DNA of 64,000 nucleotides from Nesterenkonia salmonea (lineage in GTDB: Bacteria > Actinomycetota > Actinomycetes > Actinomycetales > Micrococcaceae). The DNA lies in contig NZ_VAVZ01000017.1 of NCBI RefSeq assembly GCF_005771525.1, forward strand, positions 1-64,000, read 5' to 3'. The position numbers and the translations under genes are program-made. The notes beneath the pieces were generated by a model, which searched no databases, was not told the DNA's origin, and was given only the letters and a program-made list of their open reading frames with translations. This document shows positions 16,748 through 25,717 of the stretch, piece by piece; within the stretch, counting starts at the first letter, position 1; each line of letters starts with the position of its first letter.

Positions 16748-17866
16748 TTAGCGTAGTCGGCGAGAAGTGAAGAGAACACTCGCGCCCAGCGCAACAGCCA
16801 GTCCACCCAGCGCCGCAGCGCTGAATGCCGCACCGGTGCCGGTCCGCGCCAGAGAACCCTGCTCATTGCCGCTTTCCGCTTCAGGGGAGGGGTCCGTTTC
16901 CTCTGCACCAGCCGACGGGCCGGATCCGACCGCTCCATCCGATGGTGGAATGATGAGTTCGATCAGTCCAGGCATCCCCGGCACCGGGAGCAGCATAGAA
17001 CCGGCGGGGGTCTGCTCTTCAACTGTGGCCGGCGCCCCAGGTGGTTGGACCGTGACTGTGGGCTGGCCGGAAGTGTTACCAGGCGCCGCCGAAGGTGTTT
17101 GAGCCGGATCCGCCTCCTCGAGCCCTGACTCCTGGGTCGGTGAGTCATCCGCTTCTGGCACGTTGTCCGCGCCTTCACCGTTTTCCGGTGTGGCGCTGTC
17201 ATCCTCATCCGCAGGTGATGTTGTGGTTTGGGGGGGAGTGGGGGAGGTCTCAGCCGAGTCGGCGGCTGGTTCGACAGTGAAGGTCACCTGGGCCGTTCCA
17301 TTTTCGTGGTCCGGTGCACTCGCGATGACGGTGAAGTCATCGGTTGTGGTTGTGGCCACTTCGGCAGGGGCTTCATAGACAAGCTGATTGCCATTGGTAG
17401 TGAGGTTTCCGCCGATCTGCGAGACGGAGTTTACCGACAGAGTCGCGCTGGACGGGTCCGTGTTGCAGGTGACAGTTGTGCTTTGGCCTGCTGTCACCGT
17501 GGCGTTGTAGCAGTTCACGGCCACGCCTTCAGGTGGCGGCGGTGTGGTCTCCCCACCAATATCTGTCTCGCCGTTATTCAGTTCGCGGTCCGGATCCGTC
17601 TCCGTAGGGGTCGGAGTAGGTTCGGAGGTGGCCGTCTCAGTGGGCGAAGGAGTGGGGCTTGAGTCTTCAACGTCCTCGTCGATCTCAACCTCGGCATCCT
17701 CGTCTTGGGTGCCTTTTGCGTCCTCGGTAGGTACTTCTGTTCCGTCCGGTTCAGGGGAGGCCAAAGCGACACTGGTAGTGCCCAGCATGAGCCCGACCGC
17801 TAGGGCTAGGGCAGAAAAAATGCGCACGGGAGAGCAAGTGGGTCCCCCTGCCTTTCCAGAAACCAC
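16748..17866 (-). CDS. LAXTG-anchored, Pro/Thr/Glu-rich surface protein
   Basis: A 372-residue exported protein. A signal peptide (residues 1-36) is followed by a low-complexity Thr/Pro/Glu/Asp linker, an Ig-like beta domain (about 108-205; NCYNATVTAGQSTTVTC), a second Pro/Thr-rich linker and a sorting signal: LARTG at 339-343, a hydrophobic stretch and the tail SRRLR. LAXTG is the motif used by class E sortases in actinobacteria. The protein should be covalently attached to peptidoglycan as a stalked surface protein. No sortase gene is visible in the window. Confidence 0.85.
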   Translation of the reverse strand: MVSGKAGGPTCSPVRIFSALALAVGLMLGTTSVALASPEPDGTEVPTEDAKGTQDEDAEVEIDEDVEDSSPTPSPTETATSEPTPTPTETDPDRELNNGETDIGGETTPPPPEGVAVNCYNATVTAGQSTTVTCNTDPSSATLSVNSVSQIGGNLTTNGNQLVYEAPAEVATTTTDDFTVIASAPDHENGTAQVTFTVEPAADSAETSPTPPQTTTSPADEDDSATPENGEGADNVPEADDSPTQESGLEEADPAQTPSAAPGNTSGQPTVTVQPPGAPATVEEQTPAGSMLLPVPGMPGLIELIIPPSDGAVGSGPSAGAEETDPSPEAESGNEQGSLARTGTGAAFSAAALGGLAVALGASVLFTSRRLR

Positions 17867-17928
17867 AGAACCTAGTGTAGGGCATGCTTCAAACCGCCAG
17901 GTCAGCGGCGTCGCGAGTGGTTTGTGCT

Positions 17929-18939
17929 TTAGGTGAGGCGCTCTTCTGGTGAAGTAGTCAGAGCTGGGTCGTCCTGAGCCAGGTGGCCTACTACTGCGTC
18001 GATCGATTCCATGGCAGCCGAGTCCAAGGTGACGCCGGCAGCGGCAACGTTGGAGGCTATTTGGCCGGGCCGGGAGGCACCGACCAGAGCGGATGCCACA
18101 TTGGGGTTCTGCAGTACCCAGGCGATAGCCAGCTGTGCCAAAGTCAGGTCGTGATCCTCAGCAATGGGCTTAAGTTTCTGGACCGCCTCGAGGATATCTT
18201 CGTTGAGATACCGCTCAATGAACCACGCGCCCCCTTCGGAGTCAGAGGCACGGGAGCCTTCTGGGAACGGCTCACCGGGCAGGTACTTGCCAGTGAGGGC
18301 TCCCTGCGCGATGGGGGACCAGACGATCTGGCTGATGCCCAACTCCTCAGAAGCTGGGACGACTTCAGGTTCGATGACTCGCCACAGCATGTTGTACTGC
18401 GGCTGGTTGGAGATGAGCTGGAATCCCAATTCCTTGGCGAGGGCGTGACCTGCCCGGAGCTGCTCGGCTGTCCATTCGGAGACACCAATGTAGAGAGCCT
18501 TTCCTGAGCGCACCACATCAGCGAAGGCTTGCATGGTCTCTTCCAGAGGGGTCTCATAGTCGAACCGGTGGGCCTGGTAGAGGTCCACATAGTCGGTTTG
18601 CAACCGCTTCAGCGAGGCGTTGACGGACTCCATAATATGCTTTCGGGAAAGCCCTGTGTCGTTGGGGCCACTCGGGCCGGTGGGGAAGTACACCTTGGTA
18701 AAGATCTCCAAGGACTCCCGTCGCTGACCACGCAGGGCGTCACCAAGAACCTGCTCGGCGACTGTGTTGGCGTAAACATCGGCAGTGTCAAAAGTCGTGA
18801 TGCCAGCGTCTAGAGCGGCGTGAACACACTCGGTGGCGACGTCGTTCTCAATCTGTGACCCGTGGGTGAGCCAATTGCCGTAGGTGATTTCCGAGATCTT
18901 CAGTCCGCTGTTGCCCAAGTATCGAAATTTCATCTCCAT
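17929..18939 (-). CDS. Aldo/keto reductase (voltage-channel beta/YghZ-like group)
   Basis: A 336-residue NADPH-dependent reductase: KFRYLGNSGLKISEITYGNW at the N terminus, DTADVYANTVAEQVLG with the catalytic Asp and Tyr, then YFPTGPSGPNDTGLSRKHI, YVDLYQAHRFD and the C-terminal GASRPGQIASNV cofactor site. It reduces carbonyls in the cytosol; the natural substrate is unknown. It starts with ATG at 18939; a second in-frame ATG lies two codons on. It is divergent from the BTAD regulator gene, with 41 bases between starts, so the promoters overlap. Confidence 0.9.
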   Translation of the reverse strand: MEMKFRYLGNSGLKISEITYGNWLTHGSQIENDVATECVHAALDAGITTFDTADVYANTVAEQVLGDALRGQRRESLEIFTKVYFPTGPSGPNDTGLSRKHIMESVNASLKRLQTDYVDLYQAHRFDYETPLEETMQAFADVVRSGKALYIGVSEWTAEQLRAGHALAKELGFQLISNQPQYNMLWRVIEPEVVPASEELGISQIVWSPIAQGALTGKYLPGEPFPEGSRASDSEGGAWFIERYLNEDILEAVQKLKPIAEDHDLTLAQLAIAWVLQNPNVASALVGASRPGQIASNVAAAGVTLDSAAMESIDAVVGHLAQDDPALTTSPEERLT

Positions 18940-18980
18940 ACCCTATCGGTGCCTAGTGACCAGAACCATACAATCGAATC

Positions 18981-21900
18981 ATGAGGATTGATGTGCTGGG
19001 CCCGGTGAGGCTTCGGGACGACGCCGGAGGCATCGTTGACGTGCCCGAGCGCAAGGTCCGTGCACTGCTGGTGTCTCTAGCAGCTTCCGTTGGAGAAACA
19101 GTCTCTGTCGATACTCTGATCGATCGGGTTTGGGGTGAGGACCTGCCCGCCAACCCGCGAAGGGTCCTGCAGGCCAAGCTGTCTCAGTTGCGGTCACTGC
19201 TGGATGCGGCCACTCCGGCTGGTCACAAGATATTGGTTCGAGAGCCAGGCGGTTACCGCCTCCGCGTTTCAGAAGAGAAGCTCGACGCCGCCGATTTCCG
19301 TCGCTTGGTCCGTAAGGCCCTGAGCTTGCCTGCTGATCAGAATCGGGTCCGTGCGTTGAAGGAGGCTCTGCAGTTATGGCGAGGGACGCCTTACGGCGAG
19401 TTTCGTGACGAGCTGTGGCTCGCATCTGATGTTGCTGAGTTGATGGAGGTTCGCCTGCAGGCGGTTGAGTTCTGCGCCGAAGCTCTGACCGCGGTGGGTG
19501 AAGCTGAGCAGGCTGTCTCTTTGGGGGTTCCACATGTGGCCGAGAACCCAGCCAGGGAAAGGCTCGTGGCCGCTCTGATGCTGGCCTATTACCGCAGTCG
19601 TCGCCAACCGGAAGCATTGGCCGCCTACGAACGGATGCGCAGTCACCTGGCAGAGGAGTACGGGGTCGACCCTGCCCCGGAGGTTCGGGAGCTCCACACA
19701 AGAATCCTTCAGCAGGATTCAGGACTAGACCCGCTGGCAGGTCAGGGCAGTAGCCCGGAATCGGCAGCACCTTCAGCGGCTGAACAGGACTCACCTGCAA
19801 CACTTGGCGTTAGACGCCTGCCTGCCTACGCCTCGCCGTTCCTCGGGCGCGCTGAAGAAATCAAGACTGTTGGTGAGCTGCTTGCTGAACACCGATTGGT
19901 CACCTTGCTGGGCATCGGCGGTATCGGCAAGACCCGTTTGGCGGTCCAGGCCGCTCACACCGCCGCGGATCACCGCGCTGCTGAAGCATGGTTTGTGGAC
20001 CTCTCCGAGGTCCCAGAGCGCACCTCTGAGTCGGTGCGCGAACCCGGGGATCGAATTGCACGCGTGGTGGCGGCTGCGCTGGACCTCTCAACGCCACGGC
20101 AGGGCGGTGGCGATCTCACAGAACGCATTGCCGCCGCGCTGGAGGCCAGGGATGTACTGCTGATCTTTGACAATTGCGAGCATGTGATCGATGAGGCCTC
20201 GATTCTCGTGAGCCAACTGCTGGTGCGGGTTCCCACCCTCCGCGTACTTGCCACCAGTCGGGAACCGATGGCTTTGCCGGAAGAACAGCGCTACGTAGTG
20301 CCGCGTCTGCCGGTCAACGGAGGTGCCAGTCCGGCTGTAGGTTTTTTCATCTCACGGGCGCGCACAGTGAACCCGGAACTGGAAGTCGACGAGGCCGCTC
20401 TCGAGGCTGTAGCAGAGTTGTGCCGCCGCTTGGACGGACTGCCCCTAGCTTTGGAGCTGGCTGCAGCCCGCACCAATGTCCTCTCCGTGGCTGAGCTCCT
20501 AGAACGGATCACAGACAGACTGGACCTGCTGTCCCGGCCAGGCCGCGCGGCTCCACGCCGACAGCAGACTCTCCGGGGCATGTTGGACTGGAGCTGGTCT
20601 TTGTTGGATGATCAGGAGCGCATCCTGATGCGCCGACTCTCCGTTCACCCGGTCACGTGGAAGCTCGATGTGATGGAGTCGATCTGCGCTGATTCTCCGC
20701 GACAGCCTGCGCCGCTGAAGGAAGCTCCCGGCGCGTGGAGTGCCGCTAAGGATTCGAGCCCTCGTGACTTCTTGTCGCGTGGGCGCGTTCTGCCGATTCT
20801 GGCACGCCTGGTGGAACGCAGTCTGGTGTCCACGGTGAACGTCGATGGCGAGATCAGGTACCGGCTGCTGGAGACCGTGGGAACCTACGCTTCTGAAAAG
20901 TTGGCTGAGGCCGGGGAGCGTGAAGCAGTGGAGCTGCGACACCTGTCCTACTATCGGAACCAGGTCGAGTGCGCCAGAGAATACCTCTTTGGCCCCCGCG
21001 CTCGAGACTGGGTGCGTTCCCTCGGCGAAGCTCGTCCGCACCTGTCACACGCACTACATGTGGCGCTGCACCGAGGGGACGGCGCTGACGCCGTAGCCCT
21101 CGTCCTGAACACGTTCTGGTACCGATGGATGACCGGCCACATCGACTCCATCATCGAAGAACTGCCTGCAGTGGTGGCCTGCGCCCAGCCCGGGGAAACG
21201 CCTGCTGACCAACACGCCTATGCTCAAGTGGCGGTGCTCGCCACGGTGCTGGAAGACCAGCAACTGGAAGGGCATATCGAGCGCGTTCTTGCCTCTTTGG
21301 ACGGTTTCGCCGACGACGAGTCCGGGCTGCTAGCCAAAATGCAGGTCCAATGGTTCGCAGCCACTTGTCTGCTTGCCGAGGAGGAGTATCGGACACCCGG
21401 TGAGCGCCTGGCTGACGAAGCAATTCAACACCTGCTAGACGTGGGTGAGCTCGCAGGGGCAGCCTTCGCCTCCACCCAGCGGGACTGGTTTCTGTTGGAG
21501 TACTGGGGGATTTCGCCGAAAGGGTTACCCGACGGCCACGACGCGGAGCGCATTCTCCGGGACCACGGCGATGCCTACGGGCTGACCCAGGTGCTTGCAG
21601 TCCAGCATCTGTTGGCGGAGACCGAAGGCCGAACTGAGAATGCCCTCGAGCTCACCAATCAGGCCGCCGCGCTCAGTGCTGATCTTGGGCTCAACGGGGA
21701 GGTCGCCTATTGGCGATCGGTGCAGGCGGTCAATGCGCTTCGCAAGGGAGATCTCACAACGGCCGAATCACACCTGGAGAGTGCACGTGAACTGGCTCAA
21801 CGCACCGCATTTGTCTTCGCTACCGCCTCAATCGAGGCAATGGAAGCTGTCGTGGCGCACACCAGGGGAGACTATGAGCGCGCTGCGGAACTCCTGGAAG

Positions 21901-21998
21901 GGTTCTCCGCCGAGGATCGTGCTGTTGCCAGCCGGGGGCTTGCTCGGTTCCTCGGCGAAGAGTCCCTTCCGACTGGCCTGCAATTCAGCCGATCCTGA
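18981..21998 (+). CDS. BTAD-domain AfsR/SARP-type regulator with NB-ARC ATPase
   Basis: A 1005-residue regulator. Residues 1-90 form an OmpR-like winged helix (MRIDVLGPVRLRDD, then TLIDRVWGEDLPANPRRVLQ and GGYRL). Residues about 95-245 are the bacterial transcriptional activation domain. Residues about 290-560 are a STAND/NB-ARC ATPase with P-loop GIGGIGKTRL (about 311-320), LLIFDNCEHV and RVLATSREP. The rest is TPR-like helical. These large AfsR-like proteins usually activate secondary-metabolite or transport genes. Here the convergent neighbour is a DHA2 drug exporter, and the 3' ends overlap by 14 bases. Confidence 0.9.
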   Translation: MRIDVLGPVRLRDDAGGIVDVPERKVRALLVSLAASVGETVSVDTLIDRVWGEDLPANPRRVLQAKLSQLRSLLDAATPAGHKILVREPGGYRLRVSEEKLDAADFRRLVRKALSLPADQNRVRALKEALQLWRGTPYGEFRDELWLASDVAELMEVRLQAVEFCAEALTAVGEAEQAVSLGVPHVAENPARERLVAALMLAYYRSRRQPEALAAYERMRSHLAEEYGVDPAPEVRELHTRILQQDSGLDPLAGQGSSPESAAPSAAEQDSPATLGVRRLPAYASPFLGRAEEIKTVGELLAEHRLVTLLGIGGIGKTRLAVQAAHTAADHRAAEAWFVDLSEVPERTSESVREPGDRIARVVAAALDLSTPRQGGGDLTERIAAALEARDVLLIFDNCEHVIDEASILVSQLLVRVPTLRVLATSREPMALPEEQRYVVPRLPVNGGASPAVGFFISRARTVNPELEVDEAALEAVAELCRRLDGLPLALELAAARTNVLSVAELLERITDRLDLLSRPGRAAPRRQQTLRGMLDWSWSLLDDQERILMRRLSVHPVTWKLDVMESICADSPRQPAPLKEAPGAWSAAKDSSPRDFLSRGRVLPILARLVERSLVSTVNVDGEIRYRLLETVGTYASEKLAEAGEREAVELRHLSYYRNQVECAREYLFGPRARDWVRSLGEARPHLSHALHVALHRGDGADAVALVLNTFWYRWMTGHIDSIIEELPAVVACAQPGETPADQHAYAQVAVLATVLEDQQLEGHIERVLASLDGFADDESGLLAKMQVQWFAATCLLAEEEYRTPGERLADEAIQHLLDVGELAGAAFASTQRDWFLLEYWGISPKGLPDGHDAERILRDHGDAYGLTQVLAVQHLLAETEGRTENALELTNQAAALSADLGLNGEVAYWRSVQAVNALRKGDLTTAESHLESARELAQRTAFVFATASIEAMEAVVAHTRGDYERAAELLEGFSAEDRAVASRGLARFLGEESLPTGLQFSRS

Positions 21999-23532
21999 CG
22001 AAACGGCGCAGCAGCAACACCATCGACACCAGAACAGCGCTGGAGACGGCGTAGACCAGGTACCCGGACTGAGTTGTGGTCGTGAACGCGGTCTCCGCCG
22101 CTGATACCAGCAGGGCCCCCTCGTTCAGGCTGAGGTCTCGAACCACAGATGTGGGAACGCCGAAGTTCTCACCTGCGGCGGTCACGGCCTCTGCGGGCAC
22201 CTCGCCGTCGACTTGGGCGGTGAGAACTCTCCGGTAGATCACCAGCGCGCCGGCGCCGAGGAAAGCCAGCGAGGAGGCCATACCAAGCCCGGCTGTGACA
22301 TCTTGTACAGCCGTGGCTGAACCGGTTTTCTCTTCTGGGACTGCACTGATGAGCATCTGGGATACCAGGGTCATGAAGGGTGCGCCCGCAATCGAGATCA
22401 AGGTCAGTGCCGCAATGATGCTCAGCAAGCTCCCGCCAGGCAGCAGCAAGACCAGGAATCCTGAAGCTGTTCCAGCGATCGCGACTGTCGCCGCCAAGGG
22501 TAGCGCCTTCCTCCGCGCTCCCGCCAGAATCGGAGTGAGCATCGTGCCCGCAGTAGCACCCAAGGCCGGAGCCAGTAGCAACAATCCCGTCTGCAGCGGA
22601 CTCATCCCACGGACCAACTGGAGGTACTGAGGCAGCAGCATATCGGCCATCGTCATGCCGAACATGGCGGTGAAGATCAGTATGAGCATGAGCCGGAAGG
22701 TGCGGTTGCGGAACAGCGCTAAGTCCAGCAGTGGGTTCGAGCTGGTGCGCTGGCGGCGGATGAATAGCAGCAGCAACCCAACTCCTAGACCTGCGGAGCC
22801 CAGGGGCAGACCGGCGAAGCCACCAGCTGCCAGCTCCTGCAAGCCGTAGACCAGGGCCAGGATCATCGCAATGGAGAGAACCACTGAGAGCATATCGATG
22901 CGCACGTGGCGATCAGCATGATTGCGTTCCAGAAGGAACGGCCCTCCGATGAATAGCACCGCTGCGATGGGTACGTTGATGAGGAAGACGGCGCCCCACC
23001 AGAAGTACTCTAAGACCAGTCCGCCGAAGGGTGGTCCGGCTGCCATGCCGCCGGCGAATGCTGCCATGTAGGCAGCGAAGGCCACGTTGTACTGCTTGGG
23101 GTTTCTAAAGGCCCTGCGGATCAGCACCATCCCCGCAGGAGTAAATGCTGCAGCAGCGACCCCCAGTAGCGCGCGACCCATGATGAGCATCTCTGCGTTG
23201 AGGGCGTACGCTGCGATCAGTGACGCCGCACCGTAGACCGCGACTGCCCCCAGCAACAGTCGGCGCGCCCCTATGCGTCTGGCCAGTAGGCCGAAGGTAA
23301 TAATGGTTGCTGCACTGAGGAACTCGCCGATGTGCAAGATCCACAGCGACTGTGCCCCCACGGGCATGAGGTCGGAAACAATCGCGGGCATCGCTAGGTA
23401 CAGGACAGTGATATCCGTGGAGAGCATAAACAGTGGAATGACCATAATGATCAATCCGGCCCACTGTCTCTTAGATGCTCGGGGCGCGTGACTACCAGAG
23501 GCATCCTGGTGATCGTCTGTCAGGTTGCCCAT
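21985..23532 (-). CDS. DHA2-family MFS drug exporter
   Basis: A 515-residue transporter with about 14 hydrophobic helices, typical of the DHA2 proton-antiport family (SmvA/QacA-like). It shows LSTDITVLYLAMPAIVSDL in helix 1 with the conserved acidic residue, RRIGARRLLLGAVAVYG for motif A, and GRALLGVAAAAFTPAGMVLI. It probably expels lipophilic cations or antibiotics. ATG 23532 (MGNLTDD) is chosen for AGGAG seven bases upstream; a longer reading to 23628 lacks one. The start overlaps the end of the FMN reductase gene by 13 bases, so the two form an operon. Confidence 0.9.
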   Translation of the reverse strand: MGNLTDDHQDASGSHAPRASKRQWAGLIIMVIPLFMLSTDITVLYLAMPAIVSDLMPVGAQSLWILHIGEFLSAATIITFGLLARRIGARRLLLGAVAVYGAASLIAAYALNAEMLIMGRALLGVAAAAFTPAGMVLIRRAFRNPKQYNVAFAAYMAAFAGGMAAGPPFGGLVLEYFWWGAVFLINVPIAAVLFIGGPFLLERNHADRHVRIDMLSVVLSIAMILALVYGLQELAAGGFAGLPLGSAGLGVGLLLLFIRRQRTSSNPLLDLALFRNRTFRLMLILIFTAMFGMTMADMLLPQYLQLVRGMSPLQTGLLLLAPALGATAGTMLTPILAGARRKALPLAATVAIAGTASGFLVLLLPGGSLLSIIAALTLISIAGAPFMTLVSQMLISAVPEEKTGSATAVQDVTAGLGMASSLAFLGAGALVIYRRVLTAQVDGEVPAEAVTAAGENFGVPTSVVRDLSLNEGALLVSAAETAFTTTTQSGYLVYAVSSAVLVSMVLLLRRFVRIG

Positions 23533-24158
23533 GCCGGAATCTCCTGATGCTGCTCTGCGGGTACCACGTCGAAGTCCATACCTGGGTAGGGGCGGTTTTC
23601 TCGGGCGTCGCGCAGCATTGGGGCCCACCAGGAGAGTTCATCCAGCACCTCGGTGGCTGGTGTGCGCAGTGCCGCGGAGTCCACCGGCCGTCCGTCGTGA
23701 TCGAAGGTCTTCCAGAAGTTCGCCAGCGCAATGAAGCTCTTGGTGGTGACCGCAGGGAACTCAGGAAAGATGCCTCGTAGGTGTTCTATGGACGTGAGGC
23801 CGCCAGTGAAACCGCCGTAAGAGATGAACGACACCGGCCGCAGCGCCCATTCGCCGTAGAACCAGTCGATGGCGGTTTTCAGCGCGGCTGAGTAACTGCG
23901 GTTGTAGACCGGTGTGACGAGTACGAAGGCGTCGGCTGCTGCCAAGCGCTTGCCGAGTGCAGTAACGGCGGTTGGAGGCTCTCCGTCGGGGTCGTTGCCG
24001 CCGAGTTCCATGGGCAGGTCATAATCTGCCAGATCGATGAGATCGACCTTGAAGGTGCCGTGGCGTTCGGCTTCGGCGGCGAACCAGCGTGCTGGGGTGG
24101 GGCCGAAGCGGTCCGGGCGGATGCTTCCGACGACGATTGCGAGAGTAGGCGTGTTCAT
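23520..24158 (-). CDS. NADPH-dependent FMN reductase
   Basis: A 212-residue flavodoxin-fold reductase: LAIVVGSIRPDRFGP (phosphate-binding loop), then FVLVTPVYNRSYSAALKTAI and the glycine loop SYGGFTGGLTSIEHL. Such enzymes reduce FMN, quinones or azo compounds with NADPH. ATG 24158 is chosen because the GGAG of the preceding ATGGAG codons (24170) serves as its ribosome binding site. It is the first gene of a two-gene operon with the DHA2 exporter, suggesting a joint response to redox-active drugs. Confidence 0.88.
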   Translation of the reverse strand: MNTPTLAIVVGSIRPDRFGPTPARWFAAEAERHGTFKVDLIDLADYDLPMELGGNDPDGEPPTAVTALGKRLAAADAFVLVTPVYNRSYSAALKTAIDWFYGEWALRPVSFISYGGFTGGLTSIEHLRGIFPEFPAVTTKSFIALANFWKTFDHDGRPVDSAALRTPATEVLDELSWWAPMLRDARENRPYPGMDFDVVPAEQHQEIPAWAT

Positions 24159-24359
24159 GAGTTTCTCCATTCGGCGCTTATTATGTGCTCTCTGATGATT
24201 GGTCGACGCCGTTCCGAAAAAGCTTTACAAAAGCTCCGGTAAGGGTTCGCTCCTAAGATGAGCCCATGCGTCTGCCTGCCGTTTACTCCGTGGACCGGTG
24301 CGAACAACTCGTGACTTGGGGAGAAGAGATGGTCGTTCGACACCAGAAGGTCGTGTTTC

Positions 24360-25091
24360 ATGCCCCGTGACTTTCTCCGTGGGTTTACGCAGACTCCGCA
24401 AAAGGTGCTGGAGATCGCCAATGGGGACGCCGTCGAACCTGTCTGGCGCAATGAGCTGGGTGGTCTCACATTCCGGCTGCAGGGCAGTGGAAGCACCCGT
24501 TTCGTGAAGTGGCAGCCGCACTCTGGGGTACATCCCGCCCGCCGACAAGATGTCGATCTCACAGCGGAAGCCGAGAAACTCTCCTGGGCAGGACATTTCA
24601 TCCGGGTACCACGAGTCGAAGATCAGGGTGAGAACGACGACGCCGCGTGGCTTGTCACCGAGGGAATCGACGGTGAGTCAGCTCATGCCAGGCGTTGGCG
24701 CGCGGACCCGGAGACCGCAGTCGTGGCAATCGCTGCGGGCCTGCGCCAGCTCCACGACACAGTTCCGGTCAAGTATTGCCCCTATATAGGCACATGGTTG
24801 GCCTCGAAACTGGATCGAGCCCCGGAGCCAGATCACTTGGTGGTCTGTCACGGTGACCCATGTGTGCCCAACACACTCATTGCCGAGGACGGGTGCTTTG
24901 CCGGACTTGTAGACCTGGCCCAGCTAGGGGTCGCTGACCGATGGGCTGACCTAGCCATCGCTACCTACAGCATCAGCTGGGACATCAACTTTGGCCGCAG
25001 CTACGACGAGCTTTTCTTCGAGGCTTATGGCCTCGAGGCTGATACGGAGCGCATCCGCGCCTATCGTCGTCTCTGGGACGAGCCGGACTAA
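24360..25091 (+). CDS. APH(3')-like aminoglycoside phosphotransferase, internally shortened
   Basis: A 243-residue kinase-fold protein. It keeps the N-terminal lobe (FVKWQPHSG for the ATP-contacting Lys), the catalytic-loop motif CHGDPCVPNTL and the metal-binding region GLVDLAQLGVADRWADLA, all typical of aminoglycoside 3'-phosphotransferases. Compared with APH(3')-II, about 33 residues are missing between LHDTVPVKYCPY and the helix before HGD, with the frame kept. That segment normally forms part of the helical core around the substrate cleft. It may be an inactive or altered-substrate form. AAGG lies about 12 bases before ATG 24360. Confidence 0.8.
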   Translation: MPRDFLRGFTQTPQKVLEIANGDAVEPVWRNELGGLTFRLQGSGSTRFVKWQPHSGVHPARRQDVDLTAEAEKLSWAGHFIRVPRVEDQGENDDAAWLVTEGIDGESAHARRWRADPETAVVAIAAGLRQLHDTVPVKYCPYIGTWLASKLDRAPEPDHLVVCHGDPCVPNTLIAEDGCFAGLVDLAQLGVADRWADLAIATYSISWDINFGRSYDELFFEAYGLEADTERIRAYRRLWDEPD

Positions 25092-25153
25092 GCAGCTCTC
25101 CTGTGGGCTGATCAAACCTTAAAAGCTCTGGCAGGTTATCCAATGGGTCCTTG

Positions 25154-25660
25154 TCACAGTGCCAGCGTCATAAACACGCTGTTGGGGTCCTCGGTGTAGT
25201 CACCGAATGGAGGGCACTCCGTGAAGCCGTGGGCATAGTAAAGAGACCGAGCGGGAGAGAAAAAGTCTTGGCTGCCGGTTTCCAGACTCACTCGTGAAAA
25301 ATTCCGAGCGCGTGCCTGGCTGATGATGTGTTCAAGCATGAGGCGTGCCACGCCCCGGCCTCGCATGACCGGTACAGTCCGCATGGTCTTGATCTCGCCT
25401 TCTCCGTCCAAATCCTTGAGCGCTCCGCAGCCAGCGAGTCGCTCGTCAGCGTCGCTATGTGCCCAGACCGTCCAGAAAGACAGTCTTGGGTCACGCATTT
25501 TCGTGAGGTCGAGGGCGTGAACGCTGCACGCGGGGGAAGTGGCCCGCATTTCTTGAAGGTGGTCGGAGATAAGAGACCGGACTTCAGGAGATTCAAAGTC
25601 GCCAGGGGTAATCCGCATGAAACTATGATCTCGCGCGATTGTTACGGCGGAATCACGCAT
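25154..25660 (-). CDS. GNAT-family N-acetyltransferase
   Basis: A protein of about 168 residues with the GNAT acetyl-CoA site: MRTVPVMRGRGVARLMLEHI (the R/Q-x-x-G-x-G/A pattern), LETGSQDFFSPARSLYYAHGF and a closing strand. Many relatives begin at the MRITPGDFE methionine (25618), which would give 154 residues; the ATG at 25660 is given here as the outer boundary because neither has a clear ribosome binding site. Substrate unknown. It is divergent from the DUF4031-HD gene and converges with the phosphotransferase gene. Confidence 0.8.
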   Translation of the reverse strand: MRDSAVTIARDHSFMRITPGDFESPEVRSLISDHLQEMRATSPACSVHALDLTKMRDPRLSFWTVWAHSDADERLAGCGALKDLDGEGEIKTMRTVPVMRGRGVARLMLEHIISQARARNFSRVSLETGSQDFFSPARSLYYAHGFTECPPFGDYTEDPNSVFMTLAL

Positions 25661-25717
25661 GTCGCCATATGAGGCGTGAATCCTTTTGTTGGGTGAGGTG
25701 CTTTGTACTCTGTATGC

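Noticed and set aside
18979-19803. Leftward 274-codon frame opposite the BTAD regulator
   Set aside because: Arg/Pro/His-rich low-complexity translation typical of an antisense shadow.
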